From NCBI GenBank assembly GCA_949286725.1, contig CASECZ010000002.1, forward strand, positions 124,001-188,000: 64,000 bases of DNA. Reading direction: 5' to 3'. The DNA comes from an uncultured Clostridia bacterium. Lineage in GTDB: Bacteria > Bacillota > Clostridia > Christensenellales > CAG-917. Within the stretch, counting starts at the first letter, position 1. Each line of letters begins with the position of its first letter. Position numbers and translations under genes: made by a program. The notes below the pieces were generated by a model. It saw nothing but the letters and a program-made list of their open reading frames with translations. It made no database searches and was not told the origin of the DNA. Positions 34,208 through 43,505 of the stretch are shown one piece after another.

Positions 34208-35209
34208 TCAGTCTTCGTCGGACCAGTCGTCTTCTTCGATTTCCTTGCCCATTATTTCCATAACGGTTTCCATAATGCCCTGGCTGGAAAGTTTGTATCT
34301 TGCATACAAATCCTCGGGTTTGCCGATGGGACCGAATTCGTCGGGGATACCGATCTTGGTGAGGATGCATCTCTTGCCGGACTGTGCGAGTACGGATGCG
34401 ACTGCGTCGCCGAGGCCGCCGATGATGTTGTGCTCTTCGACGGTGACGATACGGCGGGTCTTGACTGCCGCTTCGATGATGGCTTCCTCGTCGATGGGTT
34501 TCAGGGTGTGCATGTTGATGACCTGTGCGGACACGCCCTGTTCTTCGAGCATTTCGCCCGCGATGAGTGCGTCACGGGTGGGAACGCCGCAGGAGATGAT
34601 GGTGACGTCGTTGCCGTCTTTGAGTTGCATCGCTTTGCCGATCGTGAACTCGTATTCGTCCTCGCTGTTGTGGAGCAGGGGTTCCATACCGCGGCCGACA
34701 CGGAGATAGAAGGGACCGGGCACGTCGATACACGCCTTGATCGCGCTTGCGGTTTCGTAAGCGTCGGCGGGGATAACGACCGTCATATTGGGGATGGCGC
34801 GCATAATGGCGAAGTCCTCGATGCAATGGTGGGTGGAACCCGCGGCACCGAAGGAAACGCCGCCGTGAGTGGCTATGACCTTGACGGGCAGTTTCTGATA
34901 AGCGCAGTCCGTTCTGACCTGTTCACCGCCGCGCAGGCAGGCGAAAATCGCGAACGTGGACGCGAAGGGGATAAACCCGACCTTGGCAAGACCTGCCGCC
35001 ACGCCGAACAGGTTTTGTTCCGCGATACCGACGTTGAAGAGTCTGTCGGGGAAGGACTCGCCGAGGATACCGATGTTGGTGGATTTTGCAAGGTCGGCGG
35101 TTACACCGACGATGCGGGGGTCTTTCGCGGCGAGTTCGGCAAGCGTTTTGCCGTACATTGCGCCGGAAGACATTTTGTTTGCATCATATACGTTCCAAGC
35201 AGTTCCCAT
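34208..35209 (-). CDS. Transketolase, C-terminal subunit (pair 1)
   Basis: 333 residues: the pyrimidine-binding domain plus the C-terminal domain of transketolase. The thiamine-activating Glu lies in FNVGIAEQNLFGVAAGLA near residue 63. It also has THGGVSFGAAGSTHHCIED and the C-terminal motif NIIGGLGDAVA. It forms the active site with the N-terminal subunit encoded 11 bases upstream. Transfers two-carbon units between sugar phosphates in the pentose phosphate pathway; a specialised sugar cannot be excluded. The last 12 residues are acidic. Confidence 0.92.
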   Translation of the reverse strand: MGTAWNVYDANKMSSGAMYGKTLAELAAKDPRIVGVTADLAKSTNIGILGESFPDRLFNVGIAEQNLFGVAAGLAKVGFIPFASTFAIFACLRGGEQVRTDCAYQKLPVKVIATHGGVSFGAAGSTHHCIEDFAIMRAIPNMTVVIPADAYETASAIKACIDVPGPFYLRVGRGMEPLLHNSEDEYEFTIGKAMQLKDGNDVTIISCGVPTRDALIAGEMLEEQGVSAQVINMHTLKPIDEEAIIEAAVKTRRIVTVEEHNIIGGLGDAVASVLAQSGKRCILTKIGIPDEFGPIGKPEDLYARYKLSSQGIMETVMEIMGKEIEEDDWSDED

Positions 35210-35220
35210 AGTAGTCCTCC

Positions 35221-36057
35221 TTAACCTCTGTTCTTGATTTCGTCGAGATAGACTTTAAGTTCTTCTTCGCTGGCGCCGAACGAGCAGTAGTGGCTGGTGG
35301 GTTTGCCTTCGAATGCCTTAATGCCGTATCCCTTGATGGTGTCGGAAATGATACAGACGGGACCTTCGGTCGCCCAGGCTTGCGCAAGAGCTTTGTCGGC
35401 GTCCGCCATATCGTTGCCGTTGCATTTGATTACTTTGAAGCCGAATGCTTCGACCTTCTTATCGAGGGGTTCGAGAGCCATAACTTTTTCGGTCTCGCCG
35501 TCGATTTCGAGGTGGTTGCGGTCGATAATCCAGATGAGGTTCTTGAGCTTGAAGTGAGCTGCGGACATTGCGGCTTCCCAGTTGGAGCCTTCCTGGCACT
35601 CACCGTCGCCGGTCATAACGACGACTTTGCTGTCGATGCCTTTGAGCCTGAGACCGAGAGCCATACCGACGCCCATGGGAAGTCCGTGACCGAGAGAACC
35701 GGTGGAGGCGTCGCAACCCTTGATTTTCTTGCTGTCGGGGTGCATACCGTAGGCGGACTCCGTCTTGTTGAAGTTCTTCATAACTTCGTTGAGGTCGAGG
35801 TAACCTCTCATTGCGAGGCAGGGGACATACGCGAGTGCGCAGTGACCCTTGGACATAATAAATCTGTCTCTCTCGTCCCAATCGGGATTTTTGGGATCAA
35901 CTTTCAAATACTTGAAGTAGAGCGCGATAAGCATATCCGCGCTGGAAAGTGAACCGCCAACGTGTCCCGAGGTGGCATTGAACGTAGTCTGTGCGATATG
36001 CAGACGCAGTTCCTTTGCCTTTGCTTTGAGCTCATCAATAGAAACATTGTTTGGCAT
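35221..36057 (-). CDS. Transketolase, N-terminal subunit (pair 1)
   Basis: 278 residues: the thiamine-diphosphate-binding domain of a split transketolase. Features are the catalytic His in SGHVGGSLSSADML near residue 30, SKGHCALA, and the TPP motif GDGECQEGSNWEA with the Asn in IIDRNHLEIDG (residues about 146-180). The start at 36057 has AGGAGGG upstream, although the frame stays open to 36360. A promoter with near-consensus boxes lies 60 bases upstream. It is followed by the C-terminal subunit and an unknown gene. Confidence 0.93.
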   Translation of the reverse strand: MPNNVSIDELKAKAKELRLHIAQTTFNATSGHVGGSLSSADMLIALYFKYLKVDPKNPDWDERDRFIMSKGHCALAYVPCLAMRGYLDLNEVMKNFNKTESAYGMHPDSKKIKGCDASTGSLGHGLPMGVGMALGLRLKGIDSKVVVMTGDGECQEGSNWEAAMSAAHFKLKNLIWIIDRNHLEIDGETEKVMALEPLDKKVEAFGFKVIKCNGNDMADADKALAQAWATEGPVCIISDTIKGYGIKAFEGKPTSHYCSFGASEEELKVYLDEIKNRG

Positions 36058-36117
36058 TTTTTGCCCTCCTACATAATTTTCCTTTTCGCAACTATCGCAA
36101 AAATAGTTTACTGTTAA

Positions 36118-36146
36118 ATTATACAATGCCGAAACGCAATAGTCAA
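36118..36146 (-). promoter_or_regulatory. Promoter of transketolase pair 1
   Basis: TTGACT, 17-nt spacer, TATAAT on the minus strand, about 60 bases before the start codon. Confidence 0.85.
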
Positions 36147-36383
36147 TAGCGTTTTTTTCAAAAAAATATAAAGAAAGAATAAGCCCGCGCGCCTGCGGGT
36201 GCTTATTGAAAAGGGCGCGCGCAGCGGCGGCGGAAACGACGACGAAAACAGATATGTCGAAAGGCGCGGGGAAGGGAGAAAAATTTTTCGGAGTGTGTTG
36301 CAACACGCAAAAAGTTTCGGTGCGGTGTCGGCAATTTTCGGCGCTTGCGCGCAGGAACAACCGAAGTGAAACGCGCGGAACAA
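36147..36383. other. Intergenic DNA with hairpin and palindrome
   Basis: No gene. It contains an AATAAGC/GCTTATT hairpin near 36178-36208, a perfect 12-bp palindrome GTGTTGCAACAC at 36295-36306, and an AT-rich stretch before the pair 1 promoter. Confidence 0.6.
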
Positions 36384-36436
36384 AAAATCCGCGGCAACGC
36401 CGATTGTGACAAAATCGACACTTAATCGCGGATTTT
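36384..36436 (-). terminator. Terminator of the secreted-protein gene
   Basis: AAAATCCGCG pairs with CGCGGATTTT around a 33-base loop containing a smaller stem. A T-tract follows on the minus strand. Confidence 0.55.
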
Positions 36437-36462
36437 ATGCGTTTAAACAGTATTTTTCGGCG

Positions 36463-36972
36463 TTACATTGCCGCTTTGAACTTTTCTTTGAGTTCCTTGC
36501 GCTCCTCTTCCGACAGCGTTTTTCCGTACTCGTCGGCAAGGTGTTTTCCCTTGCGTATCAGGTCGGCGTCTTTGAGCGCGGCAAGTTCGTCAAGCGATAT
36601 CTTTTCTCCCGTACGGGCGGCAAGATCCTGCATCAGCATCAGCACTTTCAGTTTCTGTACGGACACGTTCAGGGCTTTCGCTATGCGGTTGAGTTTCGCC
36701 GCGCTTGCCGAGGAGAGAAATTTTTCGCCCGCGACGTATTGTTCGTAAACGTCTATCATTTCGGGAGTGAGTTTTTCCGCAAGAATATCCGCGACGCCTT
36801 CCGCCGCGGCAACGCGGATTTCCGCCGTTTTTGCGTCCTCGCCGTAATTTATCGAAACGCACGCGCGGGCGGACGTCGGCGCGTGGACTGCGATTGTCGT
36901 CGCGGCAAGCGCAACCGTCATCAGCAATGCCGTCACGGTAAGGGTTATTCGCACGATGAATTTTGTCGTCAT
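36463..36972 (-). CDS. Small secreted helical protein, unknown function
   Basis: 169 residues from ATG 36972 with AAGGAG upstream. A signal peptide or anchor covers residues 1-32, ending in an Ala-rich region; one Cys at about 38. The mature part is almost all helical (INYGEDAKTAEIRVAAAEGVAD, LNRIAKALNVSVQKLKVLMLMQ), with a Lys/Glu-rich C terminus. The helix near 95-115 recalls small helical DNA- or peptide-binding segments, but no family is recognised. It lies between the two divergent transketolase pairs, convergent with neither. Confidence 0.7.
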   Translation of the reverse strand: MTTKFIVRITLTVTALLMTVALAATTIAVHAPTSARACVSINYGEDAKTAEIRVAAAEGVADILAEKLTPEMIDVYEQYVAGEKFLSSASAAKLNRIAKALNVSVQKLKVLMLMQDLAARTGEKISLDELAALKDADLIRKGKHLADEYGKTLSEEERKELKEKFKAAM

Positions 36973-37069
36973 ATTTTCTCCTTTGCCGCGTATGCGGTCG
37001 GGAACAGTTTGTGCAAAAGCGGACCGGGTATTCAAATCGTTAATTTTTGAACTTTTTTCGCCGTTGCTC

Positions 37070-37098
37070 TTGAAAACGGATTTTTCGGGTGATATAAT
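37070..37098 (+). promoter_or_regulatory. Promoter of transketolase pair 2
   Basis: TTGAAA, 17-nt spacer, TATAAT, ending 21 bases before ATG 37120. Confidence 0.85.
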
Positions 37099-37119
37099 GC
37101 ACTTCGATAGGAGGAAAAT

Positions 37120-37938
37120 ATGCAAAAAGAAAAACTCGCATTTTTGAAAGACAAAGCGCTTAAACTCCGTCACGACGCCATCGAGATTATCGGGCACTTC
37201 GGCGTCGGTCACATCGGCGGCACCATGTCCGTGATGGACGCGCTTACGGTCATTTATTACGACAAGGCAAACATCGACCCGTCCAATCCCAAAAAACAGG
37301 ACAGAGACAGGGTGATTATGTCCAAGGGTCACGCGGGTCCCGCTATGTACGCGGTGCTTGCCGACCTCGGTTATTATCCCAAGGAATGGACGCTCACCCT
37401 CAATCAGAACGGCACCAATCTGCCTTCCCACTGCGATATGAACAAAACGCCCGGCATCGATATGACGGCGGGTTCGCTGGGGCAGGGACTTTCCGCCGCG
37501 GTAGGCATGGCGATCGCCGCGAAAATCGACCGCAATCCCGCCACGATTTACTGCTTTATCGGCGACGGCGAAAGTCAGGAAGGGCAGATATGGGAAGCCA
37601 GTATGCTCGCAGGTTCCAAGAAGCTGGACAACCTCATCGTTTTGCTCGACTCCAACAAGATGCAGCTCGACGGTCCCGTGGAGTCCATCAACGGGCTGGA
37701 ACCCATTCCCGACAAGTGGAAAGCGTTTAACTTCTTCGTGCAGGACATCGACGGACACGACCTCGAAGCCATTTCCGACGCGATCGACGCCGCGAAAGCG
37801 CAGAAGGGCAAGCCTTCGATGATTGTTCTCCGCACGGTCAAAGGCAAGGGCGCGTCCTTCACCGAAGGCGTCGCAAACTGCCACAGCATGTCCATTCCCG
37901 AAGAGGTTTGGAGAAAAGAAACGGGGAGGTACGAATAA
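37120..37938 (+). CDS. Transketolase, N-terminal subunit (pair 2)
   Basis: 272 residues, the TPP-binding half of a second split transketolase. Key features: GVGHIGGTMSVMDALTV near residue 28, SKGHAGPAMYAVLADLGY, and GDGESQEGQIWEASM with the Asn in LLDSNKMQLDG (about 148-187). It is clearly divergent from pair 1 and belongs to a different subgroup. GGAGG precedes the ATG. Its stop overlaps the next start by one base (TAATG). Confidence 0.93.
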   Translation: MQKEKLAFLKDKALKLRHDAIEIIGHFGVGHIGGTMSVMDALTVIYYDKANIDPSNPKKQDRDRVIMSKGHAGPAMYAVLADLGYYPKEWTLTLNQNGTNLPSHCDMNKTPGIDMTAGSLGQGLSAAVGMAIAAKIDRNPATIYCFIGDGESQEGQIWEASMLAGSKKLDNLIVLLDSNKMQLDGPVESINGLEPIPDKWKAFNFFVQDIDGHDLEAISDAIDAAKAQKGKPSMIVLRTVKGKGASFTEGVANCHSMSIPEEVWRKETGRYE

Positions 37939-38876
37939 TGACGGACGAAAAAGAAGTCAGACAAGTAATGGCGGCAGGACTTATCGAAGCGGCAAAGAAG
38001 GACGACAGGATAGTCGTGCTTGACGCCGACCTTATGAGTTGTCACTCCACCAAATGCTTCCTCGAAGCGTTCCCCGAAAGATTCATCAACGTAGGCATTG
38101 CGGAAGCCAATATGATAGGCGTTGCTGCAGGTATGGCGGCGTTCGGCAAAATTCCGTTCGCGTTCAGCTTCGCACCCTTTGCCACAAGACGTTGCTACGA
38201 CCAGATTTTCATCTCCGTGGCATACAGCAAACTTCCCGTCAAAATCGTGGGTTCCGACCCCGGCGTTATGGCGGAAGCAAACGGCGGCACGCATATGCCT
38301 TTCGAGGATATGAGCATTATGCGCGCAATTCCCAAGATGGTATGCTTCGAGCCGACCGACGCGACAATGCTCGCCAAGGCACTTCCGCAGATTATCGATT
38401 ATCCCGGTGCGGTTTACATCCGTATGTTCCGAAAGAAAGCCGAAAAGATTTTCGACGACAGCCTGGATTTCAAACTCGGCAAAGCCGTGGAAGTGAAGAG
38501 CGGCAAGGACGTCACCCTGATCGCCTCGGGCATTATGGTCGACAGAGCGTTGAAGGCGGCGGACGAACTCAAAGCGGAAGGCATTGACGCGGCGGTGCTC
38601 AATATGCACACCTGGAAGCCCATTGATGCGGAAGCCATCGAAAAAGCCGTCAAGAAGACGGGCGCAATCGTCACGTGCGAGAACCACAGCACTTTCGGCG
38701 GTCTCGGAAGCGCGGTTGCCGAAGTCGTGGTGGAGAAGTGCCCCGCGCCCATGGAAATGATAGGCGTCGTCGACAGTTTCGGCGAAGTCGGCAAACAGGC
38801 GTATCTCAGCGAGAAGTTCCACCTCACGGTGGCGGACATCGTGGCGGCGGCAAAGAAAGCCGTGTCCAGAAAATAA
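37938..38876 (+). CDS. Transketolase, C-terminal subunit (pair 2)
   Basis: 312 residues from ATG 37938, which has GGGGAGG upstream; an upstream in-frame ATG at 37908 lies inside the previous gene. The activating Glu sits in INVGIAEANMIGVAAGMA near residue 55. NGGTHMPFEDMSIMRAIP and STFGGLGSAVAE match transketolase C-terminal subunits. It functions with the 37120 product. It could serve a special pentose or a non-standard sugar, since pair 1 already provides a transketolase. Confidence 0.92.
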   Translation: MTDEKEVRQVMAAGLIEAAKKDDRIVVLDADLMSCHSTKCFLEAFPERFINVGIAEANMIGVAAGMAAFGKIPFAFSFAPFATRRCYDQIFISVAYSKLPVKIVGSDPGVMAEANGGTHMPFEDMSIMRAIPKMVCFEPTDATMLAKALPQIIDYPGAVYIRMFRKKAEKIFDDSLDFKLGKAVEVKSGKDVTLIASGIMVDRALKAADELKAEGIDAAVLNMHTWKPIDAEAIEKAVKKTGAIVTCENHSTFGGLGSAVAEVVVEKCPAPMEMIGVVDSFGEVGKQAYLSEKFHLTVADIVAAAKKAVSRK

Positions 38877-38891
38877 AAAAATCCGCAATCT

Positions 38892-38925
38892 AAGCCGACG
38901 TTTTACCGCGTCGGCTTTGTTTTTT
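38892..38925 (+). terminator. Terminator of transketolase pair 2
   Basis: AAGCCGACG pairs with CGTCGGCTT, followed by TGTTTTTTG. Confidence 0.9.
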
Positions 38926-38999
38926 GCGGCGGAGGACTCTCCTTGTCGGGGGAGTTTTCGCTTGCCGCGGAAAGGGAAATTTTACGTCGCGTTTTCCGC

Positions 39000-39028
39000 T
39001 TGACTATTTCGGTCACATAGTTTATATT
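39000..39028 (+). promoter_or_regulatory. Promoter of amaP-greA-lysS
   Basis: TTGACT, 17-nt spacer, TATATT. The leader is about 90 bases and holds an AGGAGG site before ATG 39125. Confidence 0.7.
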
Positions 39029-39124
39029 ATATGAATAAAAATAACTGAAACGGTCGTCGCGGGACGCGCGACAATCGTCGGACGAAGTTTTGCGGCAACC
39101 CCGCAAAATTTTTTAGGAGGCTTT

Positions 39125-39994
39125 ATGAACAATATGAAGAAAAACGTCGAGAAGATTCTTGCGTCCGCAAGTATCGTCATCGCACTTGTTCTCATCGTCA
39201 TTCTGCTTGTGACCGCGTTCGGCGGTATCGAACAGAAAGAGTTCGACAACAGCCTTGTCAAAGGTCTGTTCGTAACCCTCGCGGTGCTGTATATGCTTCT
39301 CGCGGGAGGCGCACTTGCTATGTTGTTCATCGGTTCCGAAGCCGTCAGGGAAATCACTCTTCGCAGCGAACAGGGCGGTAACTGCAAAGCCACGCTCGGC
39401 GTAATCCGCAAACTCGTCAAACAGAGCTTTGCAAGCGTTGAGGGAGTGAAGACCGGCAAAGTCGGTCTCATCGTAAACGAATACGGCGTCAAACTCAAAG
39501 TCTCCGTCCGCATAGTCGACCGCGACGTATTCGAAACCGAAACCTACCTTCGCACTTTGCTCGAAGAGGTTTTCAAAGGCACGCTCGGCTTCCGTTTCCA
39601 CGCAATCGAAATCAAGGTCACCGCGTTGCAGGCGAAATTCAAGCCCGACACCGCGAAGGTCGAGGCAACCGTGGCGGAGAAGGTTGCCGCCCACGAGCCC
39701 AACTTTGCAACTCTTCCCAACGCAGTGGAGCAGGTTGCGCGTGACGACGAAGAAAACGCTGCCGCGTCCGAAGTCGAAGCGGTCGCAGAGGTCGCAGACG
39801 TTGCCGACGTCGCAGAAGAGCAGAGCGCGGCGGAAATCGTCGAGAACACCGACGGCAGCGACGCCGTTACCGAACTGCCCGAAGAGGACGACGTTGCGGC
39901 GGAACCCGTCGAAGAACCCGCTGAAGAAACCGAAGCGGTCAACGATATAGAGGAGGAGGCCGAGGAGCAATCCGAAAAGGCCGACGAGGAGTAA
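39125..39994 (+). CDS. AmaP-like membrane anchor with acidic tail
   Basis: 289 residues. Two membrane segments (about 12-33 and 47-70) are followed by a soluble domain (80-180) containing GVKTGKVGLIVNEYGVKLKVSVRI, which resembles the Asp23/AmaP alkaline-shock group. AmaP anchors Asp23 to the membrane in staphylococci. The last 100 residues are Glu/Ala/Val repeats, strongly acidic and probably disordered. AGGAGG lies before the ATG. The stop overlaps the greA start by one base. Confidence 0.75.
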   Translation: MNNMKKNVEKILASASIVIALVLIVILLVTAFGGIEQKEFDNSLVKGLFVTLAVLYMLLAGGALAMLFIGSEAVREITLRSEQGGNCKATLGVIRKLVKQSFASVEGVKTGKVGLIVNEYGVKLKVSVRIVDRDVFETETYLRTLLEEVFKGTLGFRFHAIEIKVTALQAKFKPDTAKVEATVAEKVAAHEPNFATLPNAVEQVARDDEENAAASEVEAVAEVADVADVAEEQSAAEIVENTDGSDAVTELPEEDDVAAEPVEEPAEETEAVNDIEEEAEEQSEKADEE

Positions 39995-40464
39995 TGAAAG
40001 AAGTTTACATTACACAGGAAGGGTTGAAGGAACTCAAAGACAAACTCGACTATCTCTTGTCCGTAAAGCGCAAGGAAGTCGCAGAGAAGATCAAGATCGC
40101 CCGCGAATTCGGCGACCTCAGCGAGAACGCCGAGTACGACGCAGCGAAGGAAGAGCAGAGTTTCGTCGAGTCCGAAATCAAGGAAATCGAGGACAAAATC
40201 CTGCACGCCGTCATCATCGACGACGGCGAAATCTCCGTGCACGAAGTTTCCATCGGCAACACCGTCAAGGTGCTCGACGTGGAGTTCGACGAGGAGTTGG
40301 AATATCGCATCGTCGGCACGACGGAAGCCAACGCAGCCGAGAACCGCATCAGCAACGAGTCTCCTCTCGGCAAGGCGCTTATGGGCAAAAAGAAGGGCGA
40401 CATCGTCAACGTGCCCACGCCCAACGGCGGCAGCGTGGAATACAAGATTATTGACATTGCTTGA
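39994..40464 (+). CDS. greA: Transcription elongation factor GreA
   Basis: 156 residues, the usual length. It rescues backtracked RNA polymerase by stimulating transcript cleavage. The N-terminal coiled coil (1-75) carries the acidic tip in AREFGDLSENAEYDAAKEEQ, and the C-terminal FKBP-like domain ends with GDIVNVPTPNGGSVEYKI. It lies between amaP and lysS with overlaps or tiny gaps, so the three are one operon. Confidence 0.97.
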   Translation: MKEVYITQEGLKELKDKLDYLLSVKRKEVAEKIKIAREFGDLSENAEYDAAKEEQSFVESEIKEIEDKILHAVIIDDGEISVHEVSIGNTVKVLDVEFDEELEYRIVGTTEANAAENRISNESPLGKALMGKKKGDIVNVPTPNGGSVEYKIIDIA

Positions 40465-40467
40465 CAT

Positions 40468-41967
40468 ATGAGTGACGAAATCCGCGAAAACACCGCGCCC
40501 GAACAGGATATAAGCGAAGTCCGCAAGGTCAGAAAAGCCAAACTTGCGGAACTGGTCGCCAACGGCAAAAACCCCTTTGAGGAGGTTTCCTATCCGCGCA
40601 CCGCGACGGCAGGCGCAATCCGCGCCGACTACGACGCATACGAGGACAAGACCGTATCCGTCGCGGGCAGACTGATGTCCAAACGCGTCATGGGCAAGGC
40701 AAGTTTCGGCCACATTCTCGACAGCGACGGAGACTTGCAGGTATATTTCAGCCGCGAGGACCTGGGCGACACCGAGTACGCCGAATTCAAGAAGATGGAC
40801 GTCGGCGACATAATCGGCGTAGAGGGAAGAGTGTTCAAGACCAAGACGGGCGAAATCACCGTACACGCCGCAAAGGTCACCTTGCTCACCAAGTCCCTGT
40901 TGCCCCTGCCCGAGAAATACCACGGGCTCAAAGACCCCGAACTTCGTTACCGTCAGCGTTACGTCGACCTCATCGCCAACCCCGAAGTCAAAGAGATTTT
41001 CGTCAAGCGCAGCAAAATCGTGTCCGCCGTACGCGAATATCTCGACGGACAGGGCTTCTACGAGGTGGAAACGCCCGTGCTCAATACGCTTGCGGGTGGA
41101 GCGAACGCGCGTCCTTTCATCACGCACCACAACACCCTCGACGTGGATATGTATCTGCGTATCGCGACGGAACTCTATCTCAAACGCTGCATAGTCGGCG
41201 GTTTTGACAAGGTCTACGAAATAGGCAGAATTTTCCGCAACGAGGGTATGGACCCCAAACACAACCCCGAATTCACCACCGTCGAGTTGTACGAGGCGTA
41301 CGTCGATTACAACGAGATGATGAGAATATCCGAAGGCATCTTCTGCCATTGCGCCATGAAGGCGTGCGGCACGCTCGACATCACATATCAGGGTCAGCCG
41401 CTCTCCCTCAAAGCACCGTGGGAACGTCTCACGATGGTGGACGCGGTGCGCAAGTACACGGGGCTGGATTTCGCGACGGGCAACCTTGCCGACCTCATCG
41501 CGGCGGCAAACGAAATGGGGCTCGACCTTCCCGCCGACACCACGTGGGGCAACGCTCTTTACAAGGTGTTCGACAGCTTCGTGGAAGAAAAACTCGTCGG
41601 TCCCGTGTTCGTCATCGACTATCCCGTCGAGGTCAGTCCTCTCGCCAAAAAGAAGAAGGACGACCCGCGTCTTACCGAGCGTTTCGAAATCTTCGTCACG
41701 GGCAAGGAACTGGGCAATGCGTTCAGCGAACTCAACGACCCCAACGACCAGCGCGAACGCTTCGAGGCGCAGATGAAAGCCAAGGCAAAGGGCGACGAGG
41801 AGGCTCAGCCTTACGACGAGGACTTTGTCACCGCGCTGGAATACGGCATGCCCCCCACGGGCGGACTGGGCATCGGCATCGACAGACTGGTCATGCTGCT
41901 CACGGACAGTTACAGCATAAGGGAAGTCCTGTTGTTCCCGACCATGCGTCCGCTGGACCGCAAATGA
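40468..41967 (+). CDS. lysS: Lysyl-tRNA synthetase, class II
   Basis: 499 residues. Charges tRNA-Lys. An OB-fold anticodon-binding domain (about 50-150) is followed by the class II catalytic core: motif 2 as FRNEGMDPKHNPEFTTVELY near residue 255 and motif 3 as GLGIGIDRLVMLLT near 470. The start, 3 bases after greA, is the only ATG with fitting position; the ribosome site lies in the greA end. It is the last gene of the operon, before a terminator. Confidence 0.97.
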   Translation: MSDEIRENTAPEQDISEVRKVRKAKLAELVANGKNPFEEVSYPRTATAGAIRADYDAYEDKTVSVAGRLMSKRVMGKASFGHILDSDGDLQVYFSREDLGDTEYAEFKKMDVGDIIGVEGRVFKTKTGEITVHAAKVTLLTKSLLPLPEKYHGLKDPELRYRQRYVDLIANPEVKEIFVKRSKIVSAVREYLDGQGFYEVETPVLNTLAGGANARPFITHHNTLDVDMYLRIATELYLKRCIVGGFDKVYEIGRIFRNEGMDPKHNPEFTTVELYEAYVDYNEMMRISEGIFCHCAMKACGTLDITYQGQPLSLKAPWERLTMVDAVRKYTGLDFATGNLADLIAAANEMGLDLPADTTWGNALYKVFDSFVEEKLVGPVFVIDYPVEVSPLAKKKKDDPRLTERFEIFVTGKELGNAFSELNDPNDQRERFEAQMKAKAKGDEEAQPYDEDFVTALEYGMPPTGGLGIGIDRLVMLLTDSYSIREVLLFPTMRPLDRK

Positions 41968-41986
41968 CAATCCGAAAGACAAAACG

Positions 41987-42014
41987 AAACGCGCCGAACG
42001 ACGGCGCGTTTTAT
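41987..42014 (+). terminator. Terminator after lysS
   Basis: A 10-bp stem (AAACGCGCCG with CGGCGCGTTT), loop AACGA, then T-rich. It could also serve the convergent aminotransferase. Confidence 0.9.
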
Positions 42015-42156
42015 TTTGCATTTATATGTACTATACTTTTATTTTTTATTCTTTTCTATCTTTACTCTGTGTGGTAAGGAGCAATTATTCTTTTCCGTCC
42101 GTATTTTACGCAATCGAACGGTCTTGCGCTCCGAAACGCATCCGCGCGGTCGACGG

Positions 42157-43344
42157 TCAGTCGGCGTAACTCTCTTTCAGTTCGCGGAAGGCGGGGAGAG
42201 AGCGTTTTATCATATCGTAGTTCACGCAATAGGAAATGCGCACGTAGCCTTTCGCGCCGAAGTCGTCGCCCGGAACGATGAGCAATCCGAGGTTCTTTGC
42301 GCGATCGGCAAAGGCGTTTGCGTCGGGTTCGAGCGCTTTTACGAAGAGGTAGAACGCTCCGTCGGGGCGGACGCACTCGTATCCCGTTTCCGTCAATGCG
42401 TTGTAGATGAGATCGCGGTTGCGCTTGTATGCCGCGATGTCGGGGAGCGCGTCGACACACTTTGCGACCACTTGCTGGAATAGGTTGGGCGCGCATACGT
42501 AGCCCAGCGCGCGACCCGCGCCGCACACCGCGGCATAAACGCCGCCGACGTCGGCAAGATTGGGGCTCAACGCGATGTATCCTATGCGTTCACCGGGCAG
42601 GGAAAGGGATTTGGAGTAGCTGTAACACACGATGGTGTCGTCGTACAGATTCATAAGATAGGGCACCTCGACGTCGCCGTACACGAGTTCGCGGTAGGGC
42701 TCGTCGGCTATCAGAACTATCGGGTGACCGAATTCCGCCTCTTTCCCGCGCAGGATGTCGCACATCGCGAGCAAGGTTTTTTCGGAGTACACGGTGCCCG
42801 ACGGATTGTTGGGCGAATTGACGACGACGGCTTTCGTCGCGTGGGTGATTGCCTTTTCGAAAGCGGCAAGGTCGGGGGAGAAATCCGTTTTGTCAAAGGG
42901 CACGACAACGGGTTTTCCGCCCGCCGCGGTTACGAAAACGGAATATTCGGGGAAGTAGGGCGCAAGCAGAATGAATTCGTCGTTGCCTTCGTTCAGGGCG
43001 TTCAGGGTTATGGTGAGCGACGCCGCCGCCCCGCAGGTCATGTAAATCGCGTCGGGCGACACGCCCGCGCCGAAACGACGGTTTATACTGTCGGCAACGG
43101 CTTTGCGCACCGCCGCGTCGCCCTGCGCAGAAGTGTATCCGTGCAGCGACGTGCTGTCGGGGCGTTGGGTGAGTTCGAGTATGGCTTGCCGCACGCACTC
43201 GGGCGCGGGAACGTTGGGGTTGCCGAGCGAAAAGTCGTAGACCTTGTCCGCGCCGACTTCCGCCATACGTTTTTTGCCGAACTCGAAAAGTTCCCTGATG
43301 ACGGAACGGTGACTGCCGAGTTTGTACATATCCTGATTGAACAT
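42157..43344 (-). CDS. Class I/II aminotransferase, aspartate aminotransferase-like
   Basis: 395 residues. A PLP enzyme of fold type I. The PLP Lys lies in YSYSKSLSLPGERIGY near residue 235, with NSPNNPSGTVY near 172, ADEPYRELVY near 200 and the C-terminal Arg in KGYVRISYC near 375. Probable substrates are aspartate or another amino acid. ATG 43344 has GGAGG upstream and is preferred to an ATG at 43362. Divergent from the sirtuin gene. Confidence 0.88.
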   Translation of the reverse strand: MFNQDMYKLGSHRSVIRELFEFGKKRMAEVGADKVYDFSLGNPNVPAPECVRQAILELTQRPDSTSLHGYTSAQGDAAVRKAVADSINRRFGAGVSPDAIYMTCGAAASLTITLNALNEGNDEFILLAPYFPEYSVFVTAAGGKPVVVPFDKTDFSPDLAAFEKAITHATKAVVVNSPNNPSGTVYSEKTLLAMCDILRGKEAEFGHPIVLIADEPYRELVYGDVEVPYLMNLYDDTIVCYSYSKSLSLPGERIGYIALSPNLADVGGVYAAVCGAGRALGYVCAPNLFQQVVAKCVDALPDIAAYKRNRDLIYNALTETGYECVRPDGAFYLFVKALEPDANAFADRAKNLGLLIVPGDDFGAKGYVRISYCVNYDMIKRSLPAFRELKESYAD

Positions 43345-43505
43345 ACTTCCTCCGTTGCGCAAAACGCGCGGTAGTTCGATTTCCTTTCTATATTATCCCG
43401 TTTGCGCCGTTAAGGCAAACGGATTGCGGAAATTTGCCCAAAACCCGCGCGGGGGTTGCGCTCGCGGGCTGTCAGGGGGTATAATCCGATTGAAAGGAGG
43501 CGGTT

